Below are positions 25,801-37,136 of a DNA stretch of 64,000 nt, piece by piece (positions within the stretch are counted from its first letter, which is position 1; every line of letters begins with the position of its first letter). Under the pieces are notes generated by a model, which saw nothing but the letters and a program-made list of their open reading frames with translations, was not told the origin of the DNA and searched no databases. The position numbers were made by a program, and so were the translations under genes. Source of the DNA: Phyllostachys edulis (lineage: Eukaryota; Streptophyta; Magnoliopsida; Poales; Poaceae); contig CM070562.1 of NCBI GenBank assembly GCA_036346405.1, positions 70,761,482 to 70,825,481 of the forward strand, in the 5' to 3' direction.

Positions 25801-27225
25801 GGTCAACCCACGACCAGGACCTCTCCCAAGACCTCTCTGGAGCACCCACTCCAGAGCTCCACGCCCAGCCCCTGGACCTCATCTCGAGCCAACCATGACC
25901 CCTCTAAAGCCGGCCAAGGTATCTTCAAGGCAAAGCCACGGCCTCTCGCAGAGGCGCACAGGGACACATTTATAACAGTCTACCCTTTTGCTCCACTTCT
26001 CCGGGAGATGTCTATAACTAAGGACTTGGCTATTCGAATAGATTTTATACTCTACAGAGGTGTACAACTTACCCACAATCCATGATCTCTAGCGGATCGG
26101 GTTCGGAAAGACCCTTGCTCACTCCGAAGGTGAGCAGTCCTAGAGAGCCTTGACAAAGGCCTTTACAAAGCATTGATCTGCTCGGGCTACCCGCTAAGGT
26201 TTCGCTTCGGTTGGGTTGCAAATGCCACCGGATTCGTGCCCTCTTTGCGCTGCCGTCTTGTACTGAAATCGCTCAACCAAATAGCTCTCGGCCATCTCAT
26301 TGCTAATTATTCGGCCCAGTCCATCCCCATAAAATGACCTTGTGGTTGCACGGATTACCCGGATCAACAGACACAAAGTTAAGTCCTTAATCCACTCAGG
26401 CAAGGCAACCTCATCCCATTGTGCACATGGCACCCCCTTTACTGCACGATCACTTGCCCAAGTGTGAAAACATCTTGGGTTCAACCCGACCACTGGACCA
26501 CCCAGTCCTGGCACTGCAAATTTTAACAAGGTGGCCTCGCACCACTAAAGACACAACGGGGGCATTACGCCACCGTTGCACAGTGGTGGCACCAACCATG
26601 GTTCCATAGTTCAATTAGTCAAGATTATTAATTGATGAAGCATGATTCAGCAGACCCACGGTTCTACAGCATGGCTAAGCATAATCTTACGGTCCCATGT
26701 TGGCAATACCAAGCAATACCAACTAAAATACCCAATCTAAGGTGTCCAAGGGAGATCATGTCAACATGTCAAGTCCAAGTGTCTAAGGAGGCATAGTGTC
26801 AAGTAGGAGAATAGCTACTGCCCAAACCAGTTCTGTAAAAATAGCCATGCAAGTTTAACAAATCAAAATACTTTTGTAAAATGGGATCAAGATGATCAAG
26901 GGGTTCCACGACTTGCCTCTGTTGATGAGCAGAGCTTTGGTTGAGGTGGCTTGACCCACGAGCTCTTCAGCAAAAACCGAGATCTACACGTTCGTAAAAG
27001 AAACCAAATAAGCAAAGAAACTCCAAGAAACCAAAAGAACTTACTTAAAGCAAAGAGAGAGGAGCTCCACTGAGAGGAGGAGGTCCGGGAGGGAGGTCCA
27101 ACGAATGGGAGGTCCAAACCCAGGGAGGTCCGAACCAGAGGAGCTTGGAGAGCTCAGCAGAACCGAAAGAGTTAGGAGTAGAGGTTGAAATGAAGAACAA
27201 GGAGGAAATGGTCGCTCTGGGTGCT

Positions 27226-27233
27226 CTATTTGA
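27226..27233 (-). promoter_or_regulatory. Candidate TATA-like box, left LTR of element C
   Basis: TCAAATAG on the minus strand, followed by a CT-rich leader and a donor-like TTTAAGTAAG about 180 bp downstream. The repeat array and GGAGGTC field lie upstream, i.e. in U3. The identical word occurs in the right LTR at 46226-46233. Confidence 0.4.
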
Positions 27234-27419
27234 AGGAGAAGGAGAATAAGAGCACTACAAAAACGAGGTGACCGGGTTCAAGGTGTTGGTACAACAGGTA
27301 CACTGCTAGCAAGTACAACAAAGGGCTAACATAGTCCAAGGAGGTGACAAAAAATAGAAAAGAGTACAAAGAAAAGGATATCATTTTAATGTGACTTCAA
27401 CCCACATCAAATGCGCTTA

Positions 27420-30060
27420 AGAACCTAAGGCAAGGGGTCCTGAAGAGGTCAGGACCCAGGGGGAGGTCGAAGGGGAGGACACGATCCACGGGGGAGGTCA
27501 TGGCCAACTAGGGTGGTCTTTACAAAAAGGCCACAGGGAGGTCCGAGAGGACAAGGAGGCCCAAAGGACAGGGAGGTCCTGCGGGGAGGAGGTCCCGAAG
27601 GGGAGGTCCTAAGGACAAGGAAAAATGTCTTGAGGAGATCCTGAAAACAAGGAAGTCTAGAGGAGGTCCTGAAGACAAACAGGGAGTTCTGAGGACAAGA
27701 GGTCCTAAGACAACAAGGAGGTCTACACAAAGAGGAAGTCTAGACCACAAAGGTCCAACACACAGAGGATGTCTAGATCGCAAAGGTCTAAACACAAAGG
27801 GGAGGTCTTTGCAAAAGGTTTAACAAAGGAGGTCATATCCAAAAGGGGAGGTCGCGGCCTAAAAGGGGGGGGGAGGTCCTGACCACAAGAGATGATCTGG
27901 ACCAGGAGGGTGGTCTTTGCAAAAAGGCCAGCAAGGATCAAGGAGATGGTCCTTGCAAACAACCTGGAGGAGGTCCCGGGAACAAAGGAAAGATGCGCGA
28001 AGAAAGGTGGCCGCCCAATCAAGATCGGACGACTTCAGACAAAGGCGCGCCACGCCGAAAGAGAGAGAAGGGAGTTGACGGGAGGCGCAGTTCAAACGAG
28101 GACGAGGAGATCAGGACCAAGGGCAGGTCCTGACCGCTAGATCTGCAAGGAGAGGCTCTGGATGGCCAAGATCTACAAAGGGCAGGTCCTGGACGGTCAA
28201 GGGCTACCAAGGGGAGATCCTGGACGGTTAAGATCTTACGAGGGGAGGTCCTAATGGTCAAGATCTAAACAAGGGGAGGTCTGAACGGTTAAGATCTCTA
28301 AAGGAGAAGGTTCTATCGGTCAGATCTAAACAAGGGGAGGTCTGAACGGTTAAGATCTCCAAAGGAGGAGGTCCTATCGATCAGATCTAAACAAGGGGAG
28401 GTCTGAACGGTTAAGATCTCCAAAGGGGAGGTCCTAACGGTCAGATCTAAACATGGGGAGGTCTGAACGGTTAAGATCTCCAAAGGAGAGGTCCTAACGG
28501 TCAGATCTAAGTAAGGGGAGGTCTGAACGGTTAAGATCTCCAAAGGGGAGGTCCTAACTGTCAGATCTAAACAAGGGAAAGGTCTCAACGGTTAAGATCT
28601 CCAAACGGCAGGTCCTAACGGTCAGATCTAAATAAGGGGAGGTCTGAACGGTTAATATCTCCAAAGGGGAGGTCCTAACGGTCAGATCTAAATAAGGGGA
28701 GGTCTGAACGGTTAAGATCTCCAAAGGGGAGGTCCTAACGGTCAGATCTAAGCAAGGGGAGGTCTGAACGGTTAATATCTCCAAAGGGGAGGTCCTAACG
28801 GTCAGATCTAAACAAGGGGAGGTCTGAACGGTTAAGATCTCCAAAGGGGAGGTCCTAATGGTCAGATCTAACAAGGGGGGGGGTCTGAACGGTTAAGATA
28901 TCCAAAGGGGAGGTCTTGCATGAGGGGAGGTCCTGCGCGACCGTGAGATAAGGCACGGTGGAGCAGGACCGTTAGGTTTCAATCGGACGGCGCAAGGCAA
29001 TTGGGCCATTCGGACCGAGCGAACGCTTCAACAGATTGGGGCCGTCCAATAAGGATCGGATGGCTCTAAAGGAGTGGGACGTTCGGACCATCCGAACATC
29101 TCAACAAAATCAAACTGTCCAACGCAAATCGAACGGTACACAAGCGATAGAGCTAAGGATCAAGCGGAAGGCTCGAGCGGACGCGAGGGAGGTCCAAGTA
29201 ATTTAGGGAAAGGTCCTAAAGGACACATGGAGGTCCTGAAGGAGAGAGGAGGTCCTAGACCCACAAAGGAGGTCTGGGAATAAGGAGGTCCAAGAGAAGA
29301 CACCCGGGGTGACCCAAAGAGAACGGGGAGGTCGAGAGAAGGACAAACTGAGCCAAAACTTGACTTCTCCGAACTCAAAGAGATTTGAACACAAACCCAA
29401 GCAGAGAACCACTCGGGGTGGTTGTGACCCAAAGAGGGAGGTCAGAACCAAAGGTAGATTCAAGCAGTGAGGGAGGTCCAAGAACTCTAAGGAGGTCCTA
29501 TGAATACGGAGGAGGTCCAAATGACACAAAGGCAGACCAAATAAACAAAGGGGAAGGTCCAAGGGACACAGGGAGGTCCGATTGGACGCGGGGAGATCAA
29601 AGGGAGCTCCATAAGAGCACAGGGAGGTCCATATGGGCACGGGGAGGTCCAAAAGGACTCAGGGATGCCCAAATGAACTCAGGGAGTTCGAGTAAATGTT
29701 GAGAGGTCCAAATAGAGGGAGAGGTCTAGGTCAAGGAGATCTAGACAGAGATAAAGGTTTAGACCGAAGGGGAGGTCTAAACACAAAGAGATTGAAACCA
29801 ACAAAGGGGAGGTCTGGACTAAAGGAAGTCCAAACAAAAGATTACAAGGAGAGGTCCAGATGAAAGGGAAAACCCAAGGAAGGATATCTTCAAAAGGGGG
29901 AGATTCAAGGTAAGAGATCCAAAGACAGGAACTCAAGGGAGGTCCTAAGAGAAGAAGAAAAAGAAGAAGAGGAGGTCAGAAAGATAAGAGGGATCTGGAC
30001 ATCAGGAGATGTCCAACAAAAGGAGGATCTGGACATAGGGGAATGTCCAGCAAGAGGAAA
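27420..30060. repeat. GGAGGTC-word field in left LTR of C
   Basis: The heptamer GGAGGTC and near variants (GAGGTCC, GGGAGGTCT) recur roughly every 20-40 bp for about 2.6 kb, around and including the 60-bp array. The matching field in the right LTR runs from about 46440 to 49050. No coding function is evident. Confidence 0.85.
28133..28918. repeat. 60-bp tandem array, left LTR of C (about 13 units)
   Basis: An exact 60-bp period is visible from about 28318 to 28918, with three more diverged units before it. Each unit is two 30-bp halves, one starting GGTCAGATCTAAACAAGG and the other GGTTAAGATCTCCAAAGG, both ending GGGGAGGTC plus five or six bases. Minus-strand frames across it (20-residue period with LTVQTSP and LTVRTSP) are by-products of the array. 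Confidence 0.95.
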
Positions 30061-30364
30061 GTCTAGGGAAGGAGAGAGAGGCTTAGAGGAGGAGAAACTA
30101 GCCTGGAGGACAAACAAGGCAAACAGAGAAAGGAGGCTGAAAACCAAGGAACAACAATAACTCCAAAGCAACCAAAAGGGATTAATTGAGGTTTCATTAG
30201 TTCAGGTTAAATCTCCAAATTTCAGAAATCTTCAAGTTAAGCTTTGAACTCTCGACAAAACCAAATGGTTATTTTTATTTTGAAAGCTTTTCAAAACTCT
30301 GGACAAACGGGACGTTACAAACCTACTCCCCTTAAAGGCGCTTTGTGTACCATAAAAATTTCAG

Positions 30365-30484
30365 GTGCAACACCTCTCTAGAAAATTGTGCCAAAGAATT
30401 AATTTCGGATGAACAGTAACCGAAGTGAACAGTAACCACCCCTGTGCGTGCAACACCTCTCTAGAAAATTGTGCCAAAGAATTA
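30365..30484. repeat. 37-bp direct repeat near the 3' end of C internal region
   Basis: Identical 37-bp copies at 30365-30401 and 30448-30484 (start GTGCAACACCTCTC) are separated by 46 bp that itself holds two GAACAGTAACC words. This is the last internal stretch of C, or the start of B's LTR, next to the polypurine tract. Confidence 0.8.
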
Positions 30485-30777
30485 GCATTGATCATAACAC
30501 GCATAGGGGTGGTTTAAAGCCTGCGCAGTTCAAGGTCGATGGCACTTAAGGCCCGGTTAAGACCGTCATTAATTACTAAGCAGTGAATAACAAAGATTAC
30601 ACAATGATTAGTAGTTAATGAGTCAAATCAATGTCTTCACGACAAAGGCACAGCACGTTTTCGTCCGACAAAACCCGAGCGCAAAGAATGGCTTTGCCAC
30701 CGGCGACTTCGGTCACGGCGGCGCAAACCAACGGTAGGAATGCGTTCGCAATAGCCTTGCGCACCCATGTAAGACCC

Positions 30778-33700
30778 GGGATTAACACTCCCAAATCCTC
30801 TGTGTATTTCTGAACTAGTCCCATGATCAGGAGCTAGTCCACACAAGAAACAAATATGGTAACAAAATCATATCACAACTTTATTAATAAATAACAACAG
30901 AGTTGATTACAAAGGAGGCTTACAGCCAACAATAAAATAAACACAATGAAGACGAAGAAGTAGTAGAGTCCAGCTTAATCGCCACGAGCAATCGACCGAA
31001 AGCGGCCTAGTCGCCGAGATCCACACCGTGGCAAAGTCCTTCTCCTCTGAAATTGTTTGCATTAAGCAAGAATGAGCACAACTACTGTGCTCGCAAGTTA
31101 CACCCAAAAGTAATGTAATGACATGCATATATGGATATCTCAAAGGAAAGCTTAATATGGTTGAATTTGCATAAAACAAAGATTTTCTCAGAATACTTGT
31201 ACTAAGTTCCAAAGCAGTTATTCTATAACTAAAATTCATTTTATAAATCAATTTTATAGTCGATAACATTCACACATGAATGGTGAAGGATACCCTCCTA
31301 TCACAAGGCTTCCCGCCAGATTCCCATTTGCATAATCCATTTGATGAAGTCTTTTCAAATCAAAACCAAAGTCTAACTTTGAGTGGCTTTGCTAGCATGT
31401 CCATGATCATGACGCTGCTATTCAATAGTTTTACACTCTGCAGAGGTTGTACACTTTACCCACAAGACACGAATTCTCTAGTTTATCCCAAGCATATATC
31501 TATGCCACCGCTCACTACCTTAGGTAAGCAGTCTAGAGCACGTGCCAAGGCCTTTACAATGCGCCATTCCACCGCAGTTTCCCCTCGCTAAGGTTTCGCC
31601 CCCATTGGAATAGAAATCCGCAGAGTTCCTAGCCCCCTCTTGTGCCAGATGGGAACAATAGTCATGAAAGACTTTGTCAAAAGAAATGGCCATGAAAGAC
31701 CGCCCACGCACAAACAGATCAACCGCGATGGAACTTTACAAATTAATTAGCTGTGTCCTCGCCCCATTCTCGAGGACATGTGGTTGTACGGTGAGGCATA
31801 GCCCATTATAGGCATAGCAAAGGAACGCCAGAGGCCGGTCCTCAACTGACTTGGGCGACTTTCCACAAAACCCATGGGCCTCGATCATGGAAATGACTCG
31901 ATCCGTGCATTAACATGCACCATCCAAACAACCATTTCGCCCAAGTACAAACCATAATTTTATTTTATTTTTCTCGATTCATTTACGACAAAACTTCCAT
32001 GACAAACCAATGCCATAGATTCTTAAACAATATTTGATTTTTGGTGAAAGTTTCCCAAATCAAACATTTTGGGTCTAAGCATTGCTAAGCATAATCTTTC
32101 TCAAAATGCTCTAGTTCATACTATTGTATCAACTAGATTTTATCTAGGGTGAGGGTTAAATGTCCAAGACTTGTCAAGAACGAGATCAAGATGTAAACCA
32201 TCAAGATTGTGATAATCCAATCTTCACAATCCAATATCCATTAGTCCAATCTACACCATATAGGTCTATTTCTATGATCCAACTTCAATTGATCCAAATA
32301 TTTAACTATACTCTAATTTTCTAATCCGATATCTATCAATCCATTATTCCTTAATAAATTATTTTCTACTAATTCAATATCAATCCAATGACTATGTAAT
32401 CCTATAATCAATTTTTAGATAATCGATATCTAATGACAATCTATTTCTAGAATCCAACATCAATAATTCAAGATTTGACTATAGTATCCGCTATCATCCA
32501 TTCTTTATTAATCCAACATCAACAACAATCTACCTCTAAAATCCGATATCCAATAATTATTTATTTCTATAATCCAACCATAATAATCATGTATTTCTAA
32601 TAATCCAACATCATTCAATCCAATATCCAATAATCCAATAATAATCTATGTCTATGATTGACATCTAATATCCAACAATCATATAACTCTAATAATACCA
32701 CAATCCGATCATTAATAACAATCTATTTCCATAATCCAATACCAATAATCACCTATTTCGTAATTCAACATGTGTTATCTATTAACAATCTTTCTCTAAC
32801 TTCACACATCCATGTACAATCTCCTTTATTATCCAAACCCATCAAATTCTAACTTCAAAAATATGTTGCATTCGATAAAATTATCCATACCACCTCTCTT
32901 GACAATAATTAGACATACAAAGGCATTGGGAATAACTATAAAGCTTAAAACAGAATTTAAATTACTTGAATGTAAATAAGCATGCAAAGAATAATTTAAA
33001 ACAGTAATTATATAATTTTAAATAATAGGTGCAAATATGATCAAGAATGTAACTTGCCTTGCTTAATGGATTATTCTCAAACGGCGTTGAAATCCGGTCG
33101 TCCGAAGTCGTCGAAATCTATACGCGTAAACGATCCGAATTCAAATAATATTCAAATAAAATCCAAATAAAAATCCAAAAATTACAAAATAAATACTGAA
33201 AGTAGATAATGAATTTAGATGAATTTAGGAGAAAGAACCGTTGGATTTGGAGTTCGTATGACAACGAACGAAATTGTAGAAGTTTAAATAAAAAAAATAA
33301 AAAAATGTATGTGCTTGCATGGCATCAGTAGCTACCATGCAACGTGAATAGTAACCAAGTGCATGGAGAAATGGCGACGCAAGAGAGGAAAGGGGTGGCG
33401 GCAATAAGCACAAAAATGGAATCCCGAACTAGACGGACCCAATGGTGGTGGTCGCGTCATCGACGGAGGTCCGGTGCTACGGCGGCGCGCAAAATAGTGT
33501 CGGATGAATAGTAGCACCGATGAGCCGGGGTTGTTTCAGTGAAAAGGAAGGAGCATCTGCGAGAGCGCTATGAGGCGGTTAACGACGCGTGGGCGATGTC
33601 GTCGGGGAATCAACGACGGCACCTGAAACGACGATAGAATGTGATTGGGCCGTTTGCGGAAAATTTTTGCTGGTGGCGAGATTGAGGGCCGAATTTCAAG

Positions 33701-35323
33701 GATATGTAGAGGAAGCCGAGGGGCACGCGGCGACATAGTCGGCTCGGGAAATGAGTGACCGAGAGAGAGAACGGAGGAGAGATATGTTGAAATGCATTGT
33801 TCACTTTTTTTCTACAAAGAAGGGAAAGAAAATGGCTATGCATCCAAACAAGAACAAGATCGAAGCAACCGATCATGAACAAAACTCAAGGATGGACTAG
33901 ATGATTATGGCACTTTGTGCATGCAACGTGAATGTAAGCTTTGTTTGGGCAAAACTCAAATGCCATGCAATGGAATCATTCCAAATGAGAGCATCATTGA
34001 AGTGTAAGAGCTGCATGTATGATCCAGAACTACAGGCAAAGCGGCCTCCCCATTTGCCAATTTGCAAGAGGAGCATATAGACGAGGGGAGGTACAGATGA
34101 TGACCGTAATGGTGGATATATTCCAGGGGTTACCGGAACACCACGAAGAGCATGGTGCATCCCGGAGGAAGGTGGCGGCCATGGAGGGTGGTTCTCGTGG
34201 TGGGGAGGTGAGCGAGGTTGGTGTTGACTCGGTGGAGCTGCCGCAAAGAATCGTGAAGCCGACTCCCACCGCTTTGACTGGAAAATGCTCACCGGAGTTC
34301 AAGGGAGGGAGAAGTAGTACTGGGTTCTAGAGCTCTCGGAGAGGAGATGCAAAGCGAGGAATGGGGAGGGGTGAATTTATGTGTCGAGGAGCTCCTTTTA
34401 TAGGGCAAGGGAAGGCCAGAGTTTGAGGGGGCAAATGTTACATGCCGGAGAGAACGGCGGTGCAAATGCAACATTAAAGCATTTAAAGTGGAAAATGATG
34501 GCTGCAATGGAGGCGGTAAGGAAGTGGGGCATTATTTCTCTTGAATGCGCAAGGAAACGGTGAAGAAACTAAGCTTTAAAGAGCTTGTGATGGCTTTAAT
34601 GGAGGTTGAAGTGCGATGTGTTCACTGGACCACAAGAAGAAAAGGAGGAAGGGCAAGGGAAGGTGGCGTGGTGGCGGGGGGAGTGGCGGCGGAGGTGGGT
34701 CGGCCATGAGTTTGCTTCACGGGAGAAAAACCCAAACAGAGAAGATGAAAAATGGCTGGAGGAAGAAGAAGATAGGAAAGAGGGAATAAATGGAATAAAA
34801 GTTGGCATGTGTTAATTGAAAGCAAAAGGGGCAAGTGGCTAGCACATGCATGTTAAGACTTTGCACGGAGTGCAGCCCTTGGAGCAAATCCCGGATGGGT
34901 GACCGATGGGAAGTTTTTTTTTATTAATTTTCGAAATTAATTCAGATTACACAACAAGTCAAAATAGATTTTTAGTAGATAACAAATAGAGTCCATAAAT
35001 TCTAAAAAATTCTCAAAATTTCTAGAATTATTTTGAACTTAATAAAAATCATTCCAACTTAAATGGTAATAGTTTTTGCACATAATTTATTTTGGCTTTA
35101 AAATAATTAGGAAAAGCTTTTAAAAATTCCAGAAAATTATTTAAATTTTTACTTTTCAACTTTAACTTAAATTAAACTTCAAAACTTTAATAAATTTCAT
35201 TTTTGACTTTTAAAACTTCAGAAATTCCAATAAAGCAATCAAACTCTTTCAAATTTCAGAAAATCCAATAAAATAATAATTTTAATTAATTTTAAATTGG
35301 TAACGTAACTTTGGGCTGTTACA
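30778..35323 (-). mobile_element. Solo LTR F (4.5 kb) inside the LTR of element B
   Basis: One unit with ends TGTAACAGCCC (minus strand, from 35323) and GGGTCTTACA (to 30778), flanked by perfect 5-bp TSDs, ACCCA, at 30773-30777 and 35324-35328. No gag or pol motif, primer site or second LTR lies inside, so it is a solo LTR left by LTR-LTR recombination. It has a TATA box at 34393-34401, the ACTAGTCCCATGATCA word near 30816 and the GTACACTTTACCCA block near 31449, shared with the other Tekay-type LTRs here. A region rich in ATCCAATA words (32150-32860) is AT-rich low-complexity sequence. Confidence 0.88.
34393..34401 (-). promoter_or_regulatory. Candidate TATA box of solo LTR F
   Basis: TATAAAAGG on the minus strand, about 920 bp inside the LTR start. 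Downstream is a CT-rich leader, as expected for an LTR promoter. Confidence 0.5.
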
Positions 35324-35328
35324 ACCCA

Positions 35329-37090
35329 AAGGAGGTAATCTCGACGGCGACGGCAAACAAGAACGGCAATGAAGTCGAGAAAACAAGAACGACATGCACT
35401 ACGAGACGAAAACAACAAAGAGCTCCGCAGCGGTTCAAGGAAGCGAGTGCCAAGCTTCTAGGGACTAATGCGAAGCTACCTTAGCACGGAGAGGACCAAG
35501 GATGCGGGGTTGCTCCAAATGACAATCTGAAAGACCCATGATGGAGACGACAACGAGGAGATGACGGCCTAAGCAAAATGAGCAAGACCGGGTCATCAAG
35601 AAAGCTTCAATAGGGCTCACAGAAGGTCCATGAGCAAGCAATTGAAGAAAGAAGCCCTTACCGGAGCTGAGGACGAAGAGGAATTAACATGGCCGCAAAG
35701 ATCCAAAACCCAAAATTAAGCCGCTCTTGTGAAAGCAACCTAAAATTAAGTTAGGGGAAAGAACCACGGTGGTGAGATGCTCAAGGCTGAGCAAAAGATT
35801 GGAAGAAAGACCATCGAACCCCAGCTTCAAGCACCGAGGAGCTCCAAGGTCCAACAATGGCGACAAAGTGCTCACTGGTGTTTTGAGCTCAACAAGCAGA
35901 GAGCAAGCTGAGAGGGAGTTTAAAGGAAGCCAAGGAAGAACTTAAGGGGCTTAAATAGCCAGAGGAACACAAGGTCAAGCAAATCAAGCTCTCACGGGTG
36001 AATTGGGCTCATGCTCTGCCATGGGCAAGCAAAGCAGGTGGAGGAGCTGACAAGGAGACTTTGGGGGCGAAGCACTGGCACACAATTAATGCTAGCAGCA
36101 AAGAGCCGTTTAAAGGACTCAAAGAAGTGACAAAGTGCCGCTTCCCCACGCCAGTCGCCGGCAATGGCGCGGTGAGAGGTAGGGGATTTAACAGTTGCGG
36201 GCCCCCACAAGTCGGTGAAACGAACTCAAAGCAGCTCGGGCTAGGTTGGAACAGATGGGTTGAGTCTAACCCAATCGGTACGAGCTCAAACCATAGGATA
36301 GAAAATGGACGGCTGCGATGGATTGGGACAAAAGGAAAAGCCAAAAGGCACACGAAATCTGGAGCGTTAGATTAAGATCTAATGGTCCAGGCCCACTAGT
36401 ACGCTTAGTTGGTTGGGCTCGACTAAAAGGTGCGAGCCGGTTTGAACCAAGCGACCGAGCGCAACACGGGAAAGCACAAGCAGCGTTAGATCAAGATCAA
36501 ACGGCTGAGAATGCGCGCGCGATTGAGAGGGCTCGGCTGGTTGGGTCGCACCAGGAAAGGAGTTGGGTTCGAGCCCGAGCCTAACTCAGACCCAAAAGAG
36601 TTGACCCAAGGTTTGAATTTTGAGCTGAAACTTTGAAGAATAATTAGAGATAGCAAACTAACTCCAAAAATTCTAAAATTTGGACTGGGGGTTCCTAACT
36701 CCAGGATAAACCTTGTGTAAATTTTCTAGAGGTTTTTATGCAAAGCATTTTTCTCCAAAAATTCTTCAAGGTTTGTTCTAGGGTTTGACCAAGAGTCAAA
36801 CTGGTTTGACTGGCCTCCAAAAATTATCAAATAATTTCAAAAATTTATGAAATTTTTCAGAGGAGTCACACAACATCCCTAGAACCAAGGAAAAATATTT
36901 CCAGGGGCTGCACACAAGATTCTCAACAAGGAGGTCATGACTTTAGTCAATTGGAGATTTTAGTTTTTGATTTCCACAATTCCTTTACAAGAATTACAGA
37001 AAAGTTCAAAAACTACAAGATGCAAGAAAAGTTTTAATTTCTTCTCATTTTCTTACATTTGAAACACACACCCAGATTTGGGATGTTACA
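35329..37090 (-). repeat. 3' LTR of element B (upstream part)
   Basis: Starts on the minus strand at 37090 with TGTAACATCCC and holds a TATA-like box near 35950-35958. It continues across the insertion of solo LTR F into 30490-30777 or so. The outer limit could not be fixed because the other LTR copy is truncated and no matching TSD was found. Confidence 0.65.
35950..35958 (-). promoter_or_regulatory. Candidate TATA box of LTR B
   Basis: CTATTTAAG on the minus strand about 1.1 kb inside the LTR, followed by a CT-rich leader as in the LTRs of E and F. Confidence 0.35.
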
Positions 37091-37136
37091 AAACCTCCTC
37101 CCCCCCACCTACAAAAATCTCGTCCCGAGATTTGGC

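Larger units (their letters stand above)
25026..30319 (-). repeat. 3' LTR of element C (left copy)
   Basis: 5294 bp, unusually long. It carries, left to right, palindromic GACCTCC/GGAGGTC words (25120-25230), the conserved GTGTACAACTTACCC block (26058), a promoter candidate (27226), a 2.6-kb GGAGGTC-rich field and the 60-bp tandem array. Collinear with 44070-49347. Confidence 0.92.

Noticed and set aside
25967..25974. TATAAATG as the promoter of LTR C
   Set aside because: It lies close to the R-U5 end, past the conserved GTGTACAACTTACCC block. In the other LTRs the TATA box is on the opposite side of that block, so the site near 27226 fits better.
28313..28874. Minus-strand open frames with a 20-residue repeating peptide (LTVQTSP/LTVRTSP)
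   Set aside because: The 60-bp unit is a multiple of three, so any unit without a stop gives an open repeating frame. It sits in an LTR U3 region and has no start context or domain.
28133..28918. Array resembling a CRISPR at first sight
   Set aside because: Units are contiguous tandem repeats without unique spacers, in an LTR of a plant genome.
36529..36539. GCTGG near 36533 as left TSD of element B
   Set aside because: The next bases are TTGGG, not the TG start of an LTR, and the position lies within the LTR sequence of B itself.
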